DNA of 64,000 nucleotides from Pseudonocardia sp. EC080619-01 (GTDB lineage: Bacteria > Actinomycetota > Actinomycetes > Mycobacteriales > Pseudonocardiaceae): the NCBI RefSeq assembly GCF_001420995.1, contig NZ_CP012184.1:2464501-2528500 (forward strand). Direction: 5' to 3'. A program made the translations under genes and the position numbers. Position 1 is the first letter of the stretch. Every line of letters starts with the position of its first letter. Shown in pieces: positions 7,616 to 15,215 of the stretch. A model generated the notes under the pieces. That model saw only the letters and a program-made list of their open reading frames with translations, did no database searches and had not been told where the DNA came from.

Positions 7616-9640
7616 TCAGACGGGCCTGGTCCCCTCGGTGGCCTGCAGCTGCCCGGCCGGGAGCCGGTCCGCGCCCCAGCTCCGCTCGATGTAGCCGATG
7701 ATCCCGGCGATGTCGGCGTCGGGCACCTTCTCCGGCTCCCCGCGCTCCAGCGGGTCGACGTGGAAGATGTAGAGCCGCGAGGCGAACTGGTCGAACGGCA
7801 GCGACGCCTCGCCGAACCGCTCCCCGTTGCCCGCCGTCGAGACCACGACGCCGTCGCCCCAGTCCTGCCCGCTGTCGTTGTTCGGGTTGTAGAAGTACAC
7901 CCGCATCACGTCCTGCGGATCGGGCGCGACCCGCAGGATGGTGATCGCGTGCCAGCCGACGTAGCGGGCGGCGCTGTCGGTGACGGCGACGCCTGCCGGC
8001 TGCGGGTGGATCAGCGGCTGCGCCCCGTTGTAGGACGGGTGGTAGCCGGCGTGGAACTGGCGGAGGAAGTCGTCGAGGTCGACCAGGTTGCCCGTCGCGA
8101 CGTCGACGTCGATGTGGAAGCCGCGGTGCGCCCACCAGCCGTGGAACTCCGGGTTGACCCACCGGTGCGGGTCACCGGGCCGGTCCGCGCACCGGCGACC
8201 CATCTCGGCGTAGATCCGGTCCAGGTGCGGCACGACGACCAGCGACACCGGGTCGAGGTCGACCGGCAGCGCCTGGGCCACCCCGGCCCCGCTCTCCTGC
8301 GAGGAGATCCGCTGGCCCTCGAAGTGCATGATGATCTCGTCGTCGCGGGCCGCCCAGACGACCATCTGCAACAGGTAGTCGGGATCGTTGTAGGCCCACA
8401 TCGACAGCGCACGGGCCGACTGGCAGGTCGGGTTGTCACCCTGCCCGATGCCCAGCGGCTGGCCGAGCATCGACAGCACGCCGGCCAGCAGCCGCACCTC
8501 GGGCGCCGGGTCGCCGCCGAACGCCGCGACCAGCCGCTCGCGGGCGGCAGGCGACAGTTCGAGCGCGATCTGCCGCCACAGCGACGGCACCACCGGCGGC
8601 TCGTAGAGAATGCCGCGGTCGAGCAGCAGGGCGAGCCCGTAGATGCACTGGGCGGTCTGCGGGGTCACCGCCTCCTCGATCAGCCGGTGCACCAGGTCCC
8701 GGTAGCGGAGCAGGCAGTTCTTGCCGGTGTCGGACACCCCGAGCGCCTCGGCGATGAGGTAGTCGCTCTCGTGGCGGAGGAACTGCAGCAGCTCCGCGTG
8801 GTACGGCGAGACCAGGCCGGTGTCGTGCATGGCCCGGGCGAACCCGGACGCCTCGTACTGCAGCCCACCGGTGTCCATCGCCTCCAGCCGGGACCGGAAG
8901 ACGTCGACACCCGGGTCGTCCCGGCATGCCTCGGTGGTCCCGAACAACGCCGTGATCAGCCGGTCCAGGCCCTGCCCGGACGACAGGTCGACGTCCGGGT
9001 CACCGCGCCAGATCGACAGCCGCGTGATCAGCGACGCGACCTGGTCCACCTGGATCGGCCGCTGCCGCAGGACCCGCCAGATCTCCTCGACGAGCTTGTC
9101 CAGGACGACGTCGTAGCCGACGACGTCGGCCACGTGCCGGAACAGGTCGCGGGTGAGCTGCGCCGTCCGGCCCTGCCGGGTCCGCTCCGCCTCGGTGGGC
9201 GGGGTGAACAGCAGTTCCAGGTTCATCGCCAGCACCTGGGACAGGAACTCGCGGGCGTCCTCCGGGGTCAGCGACGGGTGCTCGTAGTCGCCGCTGGCGA
9301 CCGCGAGCGTCCGGAGCTCGCTGGTCGCCTCCATCACGACGGTGTCCGCGTCCCCGCTGTGCAGCCCCGGTCCGACGAACGACGGGACGAGGATCTCCGG
9401 TGTGGCCCAGTCCGTCCCGAGGAACACACCGGCCTCCTCGAGCTCCCGGGCCCGGGCCTGGACAGCGGCGGCCCCGCCCGGCTGCAGCAGGACCCGCCGC
9501 AGCTGCTCGAGGACCCGCCGGAGCTTCGTCGTCTTGCCGAAGTCGGCGGTCTGGGCCAGGGCCCGGGTGGCGTCGTCGAGCGAGACCAGGCGCTTGTCCA
9601 GCACCGGGGTCTCGTCCGCGACGTCGGGGGTCGGTTTCAC
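7616..9640 (-). CDS. Large protein with papain-like Gln/Cys/His/Asn set; function unknown
   Basis: A 674-residue cytoplasmic protein I do not recognise as a named family. Residues 1-390 are mostly helical. The C-terminal part shows the spacing of a papain-fold cysteine peptidase or transglutaminase: Gln400, then Cys406 six residues later as in papain, His564 in GWHAITI, and Asn585 in YFYNPN. Clan membership is inferred from these residues only. GTG at 9640 follows GAGGGAAGCC. It is the last gene of a minus-strand cluster, 52 bases after an ATP-grasp ligase, which suggests that one enzyme makes a peptide or isopeptide bond and the other cleaves or transfers it. Confidence 0.72.
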   Translation of the reverse strand: MKPTPDVADETPVLDKRLVSLDDATRALAQTADFGKTTKLRRVLEQLRRVLLQPGGAAAVQARARELEEAGVFLGTDWATPEILVPSFVGPGLHSGDADTVVMEATSELRTLAVASGDYEHPSLTPEDAREFLSQVLAMNLELLFTPPTEAERTRQGRTAQLTRDLFRHVADVVGYDVVLDKLVEEIWRVLRQRPIQVDQVASLITRLSIWRGDPDVDLSSGQGLDRLITALFGTTEACRDDPGVDVFRSRLEAMDTGGLQYEASGFARAMHDTGLVSPYHAELLQFLRHESDYLIAEALGVSDTGKNCLLRYRDLVHRLIEEAVTPQTAQCIYGLALLLDRGILYEPPVVPSLWRQIALELSPAARERLVAAFGGDPAPEVRLLAGVLSMLGQPLGIGQGDNPTCQSARALSMWAYNDPDYLLQMVVWAARDDEIIMHFEGQRISSQESGAGVAQALPVDLDPVSLVVVPHLDRIYAEMGRRCADRPGDPHRWVNPEFHGWWAHRGFHIDVDVATGNLVDLDDFLRQFHAGYHPSYNGAQPLIHPQPAGVAVTDSAARYVGWHAITILRVAPDPQDVMRVYFYNPNNDSGQDWGDGVVVSTAGNGERFGEASLPFDQFASRLYIFHVDPLERGEPEKVPDADIAGIIGYIERSWGADRLPAGQLQATEGTRPV

Positions 9641-9692
9641 ACGGCTTCCCTCGTTCGGTGTTCTGCGTCCGGTGTTCCCGCTGACGCGGGCC

Positions 9693-10934
9693 TCAGACGT
9701 AGAAGTCGAGTTCTTCCTGCTTCTTCAACAGATCACGCATGCGGTAGGGGTCGTCCCCGAAGAAGTACAGCAGGCCCCAGTGGGTGCCGAACGCGGTCCG
9801 CTTGGTGACCGTCTCCTCCAGCGGCGCCGAGAGGTCGTGCGACTCGTAGTAGTCGTCGTCCTCGGTCTCCTCCGGGATCTGGAGGTCGCTGACGACGCGC
9901 CGACGGGGGTAGACGCCGAAGCACCCGGCCACGCCCTCGGCACCCTCGACCTCCTTCGGGAAGAAGGCGTCGATCTCCTCCTCGGTGGTCGTCGGGTCGA
10001 AGGCCAGCACGAGCGCCTGGTACGCGTTGAACCCGTAGGCGCGCTCCAGCAGCTCGAAGACCTTGAAGCCCGGCGGCCGGTAGGCGACCTCGCCGAAGTA
10101 CATCTCGCCGTCGGAGGTCACGAAGTACTCCGGATGCACGAACCCGAACTCGATGTCGAAGGTCTTGATGAGCTTCTCGATCTGCGCGGTGATCGCCGGG
10201 CGGTACTTCTCGAGCTCCGGGGTCGCCGGGACGAACACCGAGTAGCCCAGGGTGACGTACTCGGAGATGTTCAGGAATTTGATCTTCCCGTTGTGGACCC
10301 AGGCCTCGACGGCGAACTCCCAACCGTCGAGGTGGGATTCCATCAGGACCGGGAACTCCTCGTCCGGAATGGTGTCGACCTCGTCCGGAGTACGGATGAC
10401 GCGGTGCCCGAGGCATCCGGCCTTGTCGAACGCCTTGAGGTGGATCGGGTCGTTCGGGTCGCCGTCGAGCTTGAGGAGCGTCTGGTTGACCCGCTTGAGG
10501 AACCGGATCACGTCCTCACGGTCGTGGGCCTCCTCGAAGATCCCCACCCGGATGCCGCCGAGCTGCGCACGGCGCTTCATCAGCGCCTTGTCGCGGAGCA
10601 GCATCGCCTGGCCGAAGAGCCGGGGGTTGTCCATCAGGACGGAGTTGATCGCCCCGGCCCACTCCACCGTCTCCTCGAACAGCGGGATCGCGACGTCGAC
10701 GCCCTTCTCCTGCAGCGTCTCGGCGATCTCCATCGAACGGTCGTTGAGTCGCTCGAAGTTCCACGGGACGTAGGGGATGTCGTGCTCGGCGCAGTACTCC
10801 TCGGCCCATTCCGGAGCGACGACGACATATCTCCGGTCGAAACGGTCGAGCGCCTCGACCGCGTTCAGACTCCATCCGAGGAGAGCGACGTAACCCTTGT
10901 CTGGATTCTTGGCGACCGGCTCGGACCGAGGCAT
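9693..10934 (-). CDS. ATP-grasp carboxylate-amine ligase
   Basis: A 413-residue ATP-grasp enzyme. There is a pre-ATP-grasp region (1-110), a lysine in HLKAFD (about 167), hinge acidic residues in ESHLDGWEFAVEAW (about 199-212), and the Mg-binding GEVAYRPPG (281-289), where the usual Asn of ExNxR is Ala. Such enzymes form acyl-phosphates and ligate them to amines, for example dipeptide ligases. An unusual acidic stretch (EETEDDDYYESHD) lies near residue 365. ATG at 10934 has GGGGGA upstream; a longer reading was rejected. It lies 97 bases after the WhiA-like gene and 52 before the papain-like gene. The substrate is unknown. Confidence 0.85.
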   Translation of the reverse strand: MPRSEPVAKNPDKGYVALLGWSLNAVEALDRFDRRYVVVAPEWAEEYCAEHDIPYVPWNFERLNDRSMEIAETLQEKGVDVAIPLFEETVEWAGAINSVLMDNPRLFGQAMLLRDKALMKRRAQLGGIRVGIFEEAHDREDVIRFLKRVNQTLLKLDGDPNDPIHLKAFDKAGCLGHRVIRTPDEVDTIPDEEFPVLMESHLDGWEFAVEAWVHNGKIKFLNISEYVTLGYSVFVPATPELEKYRPAITAQIEKLIKTFDIEFGFVHPEYFVTSDGEMYFGEVAYRPPGFKVFELLERAYGFNAYQALVLAFDPTTTEEEIDAFFPKEVEGAEGVAGCFGVYPRRRVVSDLQIPEETEDDDYYESHDLSAPLEETVTKRTAFGTHWGLLYFFGDDPYRMRDLLKKQEELDFYV

Positions 10935-11031
10935 CGAAACAGTTCCCCCGTGATAGCGCTTTTCCCAATGAATTCGGGCGGACCACTCGACCCTACCTGC
11001 CATGTGTTTGTCCGGCCGGTCGTGGCGTGGA

Positions 11032-11973
11032 TCAGCCCGGTCCGGCGTGCTCCTCGGCCAGGGCGACGAGCCGGCGGAGACGGCCGGCCACGGCGTCCTT
11101 CGACAGCGGCGGGTCGGCCCGCTGCCCGAGCCGGGACAACGACAGCGCCGGGTGCCCGACACGCAGCAGACCCGCACTGCGCAGCTGTTCCGGCGCATCC
11201 GGCCCGAGCACCTCGAGTGCCCACCGGACGCGGGCGACGGTCCGGTCGGCGGCCTCGGCCGCCCGGCGCGCGTTGACGGTCTCCAACGGGACGTTCAGCG
11301 TCCGCGACGGAGCCGGGGGCGCCGCCGCCGCGCACCGGCGCAGCAGGTCGGCGACGCCGGGAGCACCGGTCGCCCGGAGCAGCGCGTCGATGCAGTCCGG
11401 ATCACGGACCACGACCCGGTGCTCGGTCGCCGTCTCCTGCGCGACGGCCAGCACCCCGAGACCCCGGGCGGCCCCGACCAGCGCCAGCACCACGGCGGGC
11501 CCGGGGCAGCCCACCTGGATCCGGACCCGGCCCGACGACCGCAGGATCCGGCCACGGGCGAGCAGCGCACCGCGCCAGGCGCCGGCGGCGACCGCGGGCC
11601 CGCCGCCGACGACCGCGGGCGGGAGCCCGAGGACGGCACGGCCCGTCCGGTCGACGAGGCCGGTGGCCCTGGCCAGGTCGGAGCCGGTAGCCGTCACCCT
11701 GACGAAATAGCGCAGCGGGTGGCCCGACACGTCGACGGCGTCGGCGCGGGCCGACGCCCGGCCGTACAGGTCCACCAGTTCACGGCGCAGCCGGACCGCG
11801 GGCTCCGGCGAGGTGAACTCGGCACGGACGACGGTGCGGCCACCGGCCGTCGTCACGTCACCCGAGATCCGGAGCTGGGTCGCCGTGGCGGCGTGCCGGA
11901 CCACGGGACGTTCCTCGCGGACGGCGCCGAGCTCGCGGTGCAGCTCGGCGGTGACGCGCTCGGGATCGAACAC
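11032..11973 (-). CDS. WhiA-like DNA-binding protein (paralogue outside the yvcK cluster)
   Basis: A 313-residue relative of the sporulation regulator WhiA. The N-terminal LAGLIDADG-like domain is recognisable (AWRGALLARGRI, PGPAVVLALVGAARGLGV). The C-terminal helix-turn-helix ends in PPLSKDAVAGRLRRLVALAE, close to the WhiA consensus. It is divergent, and its neighbours are not rapZ, yvcK or glycolytic genes, so it is probably a second copy. GTG at 11973 follows CAGGAGAGACC. It sits between a small Cys-rich gene and the ATP-grasp gene on one strand. A regulatory role in this cluster is inferred. Confidence 0.82.
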   Translation of the reverse strand: MFDPERVTAELHRELGAVREERPVVRHAATATQLRISGDVTTAGGRTVVRAEFTSPEPAVRLRRELVDLYGRASARADAVDVSGHPLRYFVRVTATGSDLARATGLVDRTGRAVLGLPPAVVGGGPAVAAGAWRGALLARGRILRSSGRVRIQVGCPGPAVVLALVGAARGLGVLAVAQETATEHRVVVRDPDCIDALLRATGAPGVADLLRRCAAAAPPAPSRTLNVPLETVNARRAAEAADRTVARVRWALEVLGPDAPEQLRSAGLLRVGHPALSLSRLGQRADPPLSKDAVAGRLRRLVALAEEHAGPG

Positions 11974-12001
11974 GGTCTCTCCTGCAGGTGCGCGCGAGGG
12001 C

Positions 12002-12039
12002 GGGGTGGGGTCACGAATCCCCCGATGTGACCCCACCCC
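12002..12039 (-). terminator. Perfect 13-bp hairpin between Cys-rich gene and whiA-like gene
   Basis: GGGGTGGGGTCAC (12002-12014) and its exact complement (12027-12039) flank a 12-base loop. It lies 45 bases after the Cys-rich ORF and 29 bases before the WhiA-like start on the same strand. There is no T-tract, so it may act as a partial terminator, an mRNA processing/stability element, or a protein-binding dyad. Confidence 0.55.
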
Positions 12040-12083
12040 ACCGGGCCGGACGGGACGTGGGAACGGCCCGTCGTGGTCGTGGG

Positions 12084-12287
12084 TCAGGCCGGCCCGTCCG
12101 GCCCGGCGTGCATCGGGCACCGCGGATCGACACACGGCTCGTCGACGGCACCCGACCGGAACGCGGCGTTGGCCAGCACCGAACAGAGGCAGCCCCGGGC
12201 CTTCGCCCGCGGTCCACCCGGCGCCAGGTCGTCGCGCGATCCGGACGCCGAGGGCTCCGCCCCCTGCCCGCTCGTCGCCTCCGTCAT
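12084..12287 (-). CDS. Small Cys-rich protein (67 aa)
   Basis: A 67-residue protein with a flexible acidic/Ser-rich N-terminal half and a C-terminal half carrying CxC (residues 33-35), then C52, C57 and His60 in CVDPRCPMH. The CxC...C(4)CxxH layout suggests one zinc site. Similar small actinobacterial proteins of unknown function end in a CPxH motif. ATG at 12287 is preceded by an excellent GGAGGGGGA. It is first in the 12.3-7.6 kb minus-strand cluster. A zinc-binding accessory protein and a substrate/precursor for the ATP-grasp enzyme are both possible, and neither is shown. Confidence 0.68.
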   Translation of the reverse strand: MTEATSGQGAEPSASGSRDDLAPGGPRAKARGCLCSVLANAAFRSGAVDEPCVDPRCPMHAGPDGPA

Positions 12288-12416
12288 CGGTCCCCCTCCG
12301 CACACGATGCGCGCCCGGCGTTCCCCGAGAGGCCCGTGCGCATGTACACGCAGCGACCGGGCACGAACCCGTCGTGCCGGTCGGACACGGAGAGTACTCT
12401 ATACGCGGAGTAACGC

Positions 12417-13124
12417 CTATTTCGGCTCGGTACTCACCGGAAGGGGGGCATCGGGGTCGAGATCGATCCCGTTCTCGCGGGCGAGGCCGTCGATCTGGGC
12501 CCAGATCAGGGCCGTGAGGTGTTCGGTGACGGCGTCCCGGGACACCGCCCGGCGCACCAGCCACCACTCGGCCGTCGCCTGCACCGACCCGACCAGTGCC
12601 TGCGCCCAGATCTGGACCAGCTCCGGCTCGTCGAACCCGAGCGACTCCACGTAGCTCCCGAGCAGACCGGCCAGCGCGCCGGAGATGAACTCCCGGCCGG
12701 CGTCGGCGACCTCGTCGCCCTGCCCGGGCAGCCGGCGCCGGAACAGCAGGTGGATGTTCGGCGAGTCGTCGAGGAAGCGCATGAAGGCGTCCAGCGAGGC
12801 GCGGATGCGCGGGCGGATCGCGCCCTCGTCGTAGATCGCCGGCATGAGGCGTTCCATCAACCGGTTCGTCGCGCGCTCGGCCATCGCGTCGAGCAGCGCC
12901 GCCCGGTCGCCGAAGTGCCGGTAGATCACCGGCTTGGTCACCCCGGCCTCGTGGGCCACCTGGTCCAGACCGAGGTCCGGACCGTCCCGCCCGAGGACGG
13001 CCAGTGCGGCGTCCACGAGCTCCTCCCGCCGCCGGGCGCGGTGGGCGGCCCAGCGCGTGCTCCGGCCGTCGACCGGACGTCCCGCGGGCGCGGGACGCTT
13101 CTCGGGTCGGTCGACGGCGGACAC
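12417..13124 (-). CDS. TetR/AcrR-family transcriptional regulator
   Basis: A 235-residue TetR protein. A basic N-terminal tail precedes the helix-turn-helix (about 40-85; VAHEAGVTKPVIYRHFGDRAALL). GTG at 13124 has GATCAT ending seven bases upstream, and a GGAGG somewhat further out. It precedes the Cys-rich gene on the same strand by 129 bases. That gap contains a GAGTACTC palindrome near 12392 and a TAGAGT box, a candidate control point for the downstream cluster (inference). Confidence 0.9.
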   Translation of the reverse strand: MSAVDRPEKRPAPAGRPVDGRSTRWAAHRARRREELVDAALAVLGRDGPDLGLDQVAHEAGVTKPVIYRHFGDRAALLDAMAERATNRLMERLMPAIYDEGAIRPRIRASLDAFMRFLDDSPNIHLLFRRRLPGQGDEVADAGREFISGALAGLLGSYVESLGFDEPELVQIWAQALVGSVQATAEWWLVRRAVSRDAVTEHLTALIWAQIDGLARENGIDLDPDAPLPVSTEPK

Positions 13125-13248
13125 GATCGGGATGATCCTCCTTCGGACGTCTGCCGGGTAGCGCGCGTGCGGCCCCCGGCGAGCACCCGGGCGCCGGATC
13201 CAGCCGTACCCGGACGCCAGTGGATCATGCCCTTTCCTGCGCCCCGGT

Positions 13249-13854
13249 TCACCCTGTGGTGAGCCCCCGGACGACGAACGCGACGAGCCGGTCGGCGAGA
13301 TCGTCGTCGAGGGGTGCGCCGTGCACGGTGAGCCGCCAGAACGGCACGCTCCCGAGCACGTCCACGACCAGTTCGGCGTCGGCCCCGGCGGTCCGTCCGG
13401 CCGGGATCTCGCCGCGCGCGACGGCGCGCTCCAGCACCGCACCGGAGCGGGCGCGGCGCGGCCCGGCGAGCCGCTCGCGGAACGCCGACGCGAACTCCGG
13501 TGAGCGACGCGCCTCCGCCAGCAGGTCGGGCAGGACGAGGCCGAGGCGCGGGTGGTCGAGCCAGTCCCGCATCCCCGCGACGAGCTCGCGCAGGTCCCCG
13601 GCGAGCGTCCCGGTGTCCGGGGCGGGGTCGTCCGGCACGCCGAACCGCCCGACGACGTCGACCACCATGCTGTCCTTGCCGGGCCAGCGCCGGTAGAGGG
13701 CGCTCTTGCCCACCCCCGCGCGGGTCGCGACGCGCTGCATCGAGAGCCGGCCGTAGCCGACCTCCGCGAGCTCGACGAGCACGGCCTCGACGACGGCCTC
13801 GGTCAGTTCGGGCCGGAGCACGGCGGCCCCGGTCGCGGGTCGGCGAGCGGTCAT
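13249..13854 (-). CDS. TetR/AcrR-family transcriptional regulator
   Basis: A 201-residue TetR protein with the helix-turn-helix at about 20-65 (VATRAGVGKSALYRRWPGKDSM) and a C-terminal ligand domain. ATG at 13854 is leaderless: TATGCT ends six bases upstream. It is divergent from a SnoaL-like gene at 13942, and the 87-base gap holds a strong GC-rich dyad (13879-13918). Repression of itself and of the divergent SnoaL-NmrA pair is the natural reading. Confidence 0.9.
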   Translation of the reverse strand: MTARRPATGAAVLRPELTEAVVEAVLVELAEVGYGRLSMQRVATRAGVGKSALYRRWPGKDSMVVDVVGRFGVPDDPAPDTGTLAGDLRELVAGMRDWLDHPRLGLVLPDLLAEARRSPEFASAFRERLAGPRRARSGAVLERAVARGEIPAGRTAGADAELVVDVLGSVPFWRLTVHGAPLDDDLADRLVAFVVRGLTTG

Positions 13855-13878
13855 GGTCACAGCATACGACTGGACGAG

Positions 13879-13918
13879 ACGGCCCCGTCCCGTCCATAGT
13901 TGGTCGGGACGGGACCGT
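13879..13918. promoter_or_regulatory. Candidate TetR operator in divergent promoter
   Basis: ACGGCCCCGTCCCG (13879-13892) and CGGGACGGGACCGT (13905-13918) pair at 13 of 14 positions around a 12-base centre. Each arm also contains a CGTCCCGTCC-like half-repeat. It lies between divergent tetR and SnoaL genes, where a shared operator is expected. Confidence 0.6.
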
Positions 13919-13941
13919 ATCGACCAGACCGGAGTCACCCG

Positions 13942-14382
13942 ATGGACGAGCAGGACCGCCGCGAGCGCGCACACCGCGCGATGGACGCGGCACTCGACCG
14001 GATCCTCGACCACGACATGGCCGGTTTCGCCGCGCTGTGGGCCCCCGGCGGCACGATGGACTTCCCGTTCGCGGCCGCGGGGTCGCCGTCGCACCTGGAC
14101 GGGCGGGACGCCGTGGCGCGCTACGTCGACGGCTACAACGACCTGCTGCTGCCCGGCTCCGTCGTGACTCAGACCCGGCACGAGACCGCCGACCCGGACA
14201 CCCTGGTCGTCGAGTTCACGGTCGAGGGCCGGATCGTCGCGAGCGGCGAGCCCTACACGATCGGCTACGTCGCCGTCGTGACCGTCGGACCGGACGGGAT
14301 CGCCGGGTACCGCGACTACTGGAGCCCGCTCGCGGTGCAGGACACGCTGGGGCGCACCGGGCTCGCGGAGCCGACGCGATGA
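13942..14382 (+). CDS. SnoaL-like/nuclear transport factor 2-fold protein
   Basis: A 146-residue protein of the NTF2-like cone fold. It has the usual opening amphipathic helix, the FAALWAPGGTMDFPF strand and a final GYRDYWSPLAV strand. Members are cyclases, isomerases or ligand-binding proteins; catalytic residues cannot be assigned. ATG at 13942 follows CCGGAG at eight bases. It overlaps the next gene by four bases (ATGA), so the two are translationally coupled, and it is divergent from a TetR gene. Confidence 0.86.
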   Translation: MDEQDRRERAHRAMDAALDRILDHDMAGFAALWAPGGTMDFPFAAAGSPSHLDGRDAVARYVDGYNDLLLPGSVVTQTRHETADPDTLVVEFTVEGRIVASGEPYTIGYVAVVTVGPDGIAGYRDYWSPLAVQDTLGRTGLAEPTR

Positions 14383-15194
14383 CCGTCCTCGTCACCGGCG
14401 CGACCGGCACCACCGGCTCCCGGGTCGCCGCACTGCTCGACGACGCCGGCGCCGACGTCCGCCGCGCCGCCCGGTCCACCCCGGTCCGGTTCGACTGGGC
14501 CGACCCCGCGACGCACGACGCCGCGTTCGACGGCGTCGACCGCCTCTACCTGCTCCCTCCGCTCGCCACCCCCGACCCGGCGCCGGTGGTCGCCCCGGTC
14601 CTGGAGCGGGCCGTCGGACGCGGTCTGCGCCGCGTGGTGCTGCTGAGCGCGGCCGCCGTCGAGCGGGGCACCCCCGGACTCGGCGCCGTGCAGGACCTCG
14701 TGGCGGAGACCGTCCCGGAGCCCGTGCTGCTGCGCCCGTCCTGGTTCACCCAGAACCTGCTCGGCGACCACCTCGCGGCCCGCGGCCTGCGCTCCGGCGA
14801 GCTGGTGACCGCCACCGGCGACGGCCGGCTCCCGTTCGTCGACGCCGGGGACATCGCCGCCGTCGCCGCCGCGCTGCTGCTCGCCGACGGCCCGCCCGAG
14901 CCCGACGTCGTCGTCACCGGCCCGGAGCCGCTGTCCTACGACGACGTCTGCGCGGTCTGGACGGACGTGACCGGCACCCCGGCACGGCACGTGGCGGTGA
15001 GCGTGGCCGCGATGACCGACCGGCTCGTCGCCGACGGGATGCCCGCCGACTACGCCGCCGTCCTGGCCGGGCTCGACGGGTTGATCGCCACCGGCGCGCA
15101 GTCCGGGACGAGCGACGCGGTGCGGCGGTGGACCGGGCGGGAACCACGGAGCGTGCGGGAGGTGCTCGCGGCCGCCGTGGCAGGCTCACACTGA
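14379..15194 (+). CDS. NmrA-like atypical SDR, NAD(P)-binding
   Basis: A 271-residue Rossmann-fold protein with the extended glycine motif TGATGTTG (residues 6-13) and an NmrA/HSCARG-type body (RVVLLSAAAVE, PSWFTQNLLGDHL, FVDAGDIAAVAAALL). It lacks the YxxxK catalytic pair of classical SDRs, so it may be a redox sensor or a quinone/NADPH-linked reductase. The start overlaps the previous stop by four bases. Together with the SnoaL gene and the downstream quinone-oxidoreductase gene it forms a likely stress or xenobiotic operon. Confidence 0.87.
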   Translation: MTVLVTGATGTTGSRVAALLDDAGADVRRAARSTPVRFDWADPATHDAAFDGVDRLYLLPPLATPDPAPVVAPVLERAVGRGLRRVVLLSAAAVERGTPGLGAVQDLVAETVPEPVLLRPSWFTQNLLGDHLAARGLRSGELVTATGDGRLPFVDAGDIAAVAAALLLADGPPEPDVVVTGPEPLSYDDVCAVWTDVTGTPARHVAVSVAAMTDRLVADGMPADYAAVLAGLDGLIATGAQSGTSDAVRRWTGREPRSVREVLAAAVAGSH

Positions 15195-15215
15195 TCCACG
15201 ACACGAGGAGGCGCG

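Noticed and set aside
10935..11198. N-terminal extension of the ATP-grasp protein
   Set aside because: Arg/Cys-rich, overlaps the WhiA-like gene, and the ATG at 10934 has GGGGGA upstream.
11974..12567. N-terminal extension of the WhiA-like protein to an upstream ATG
   Set aside because: The extra residues are non-homologous and run through the hairpin and the Cys-rich gene. GTG at 11973 has a good ribosome site and matches the family start.
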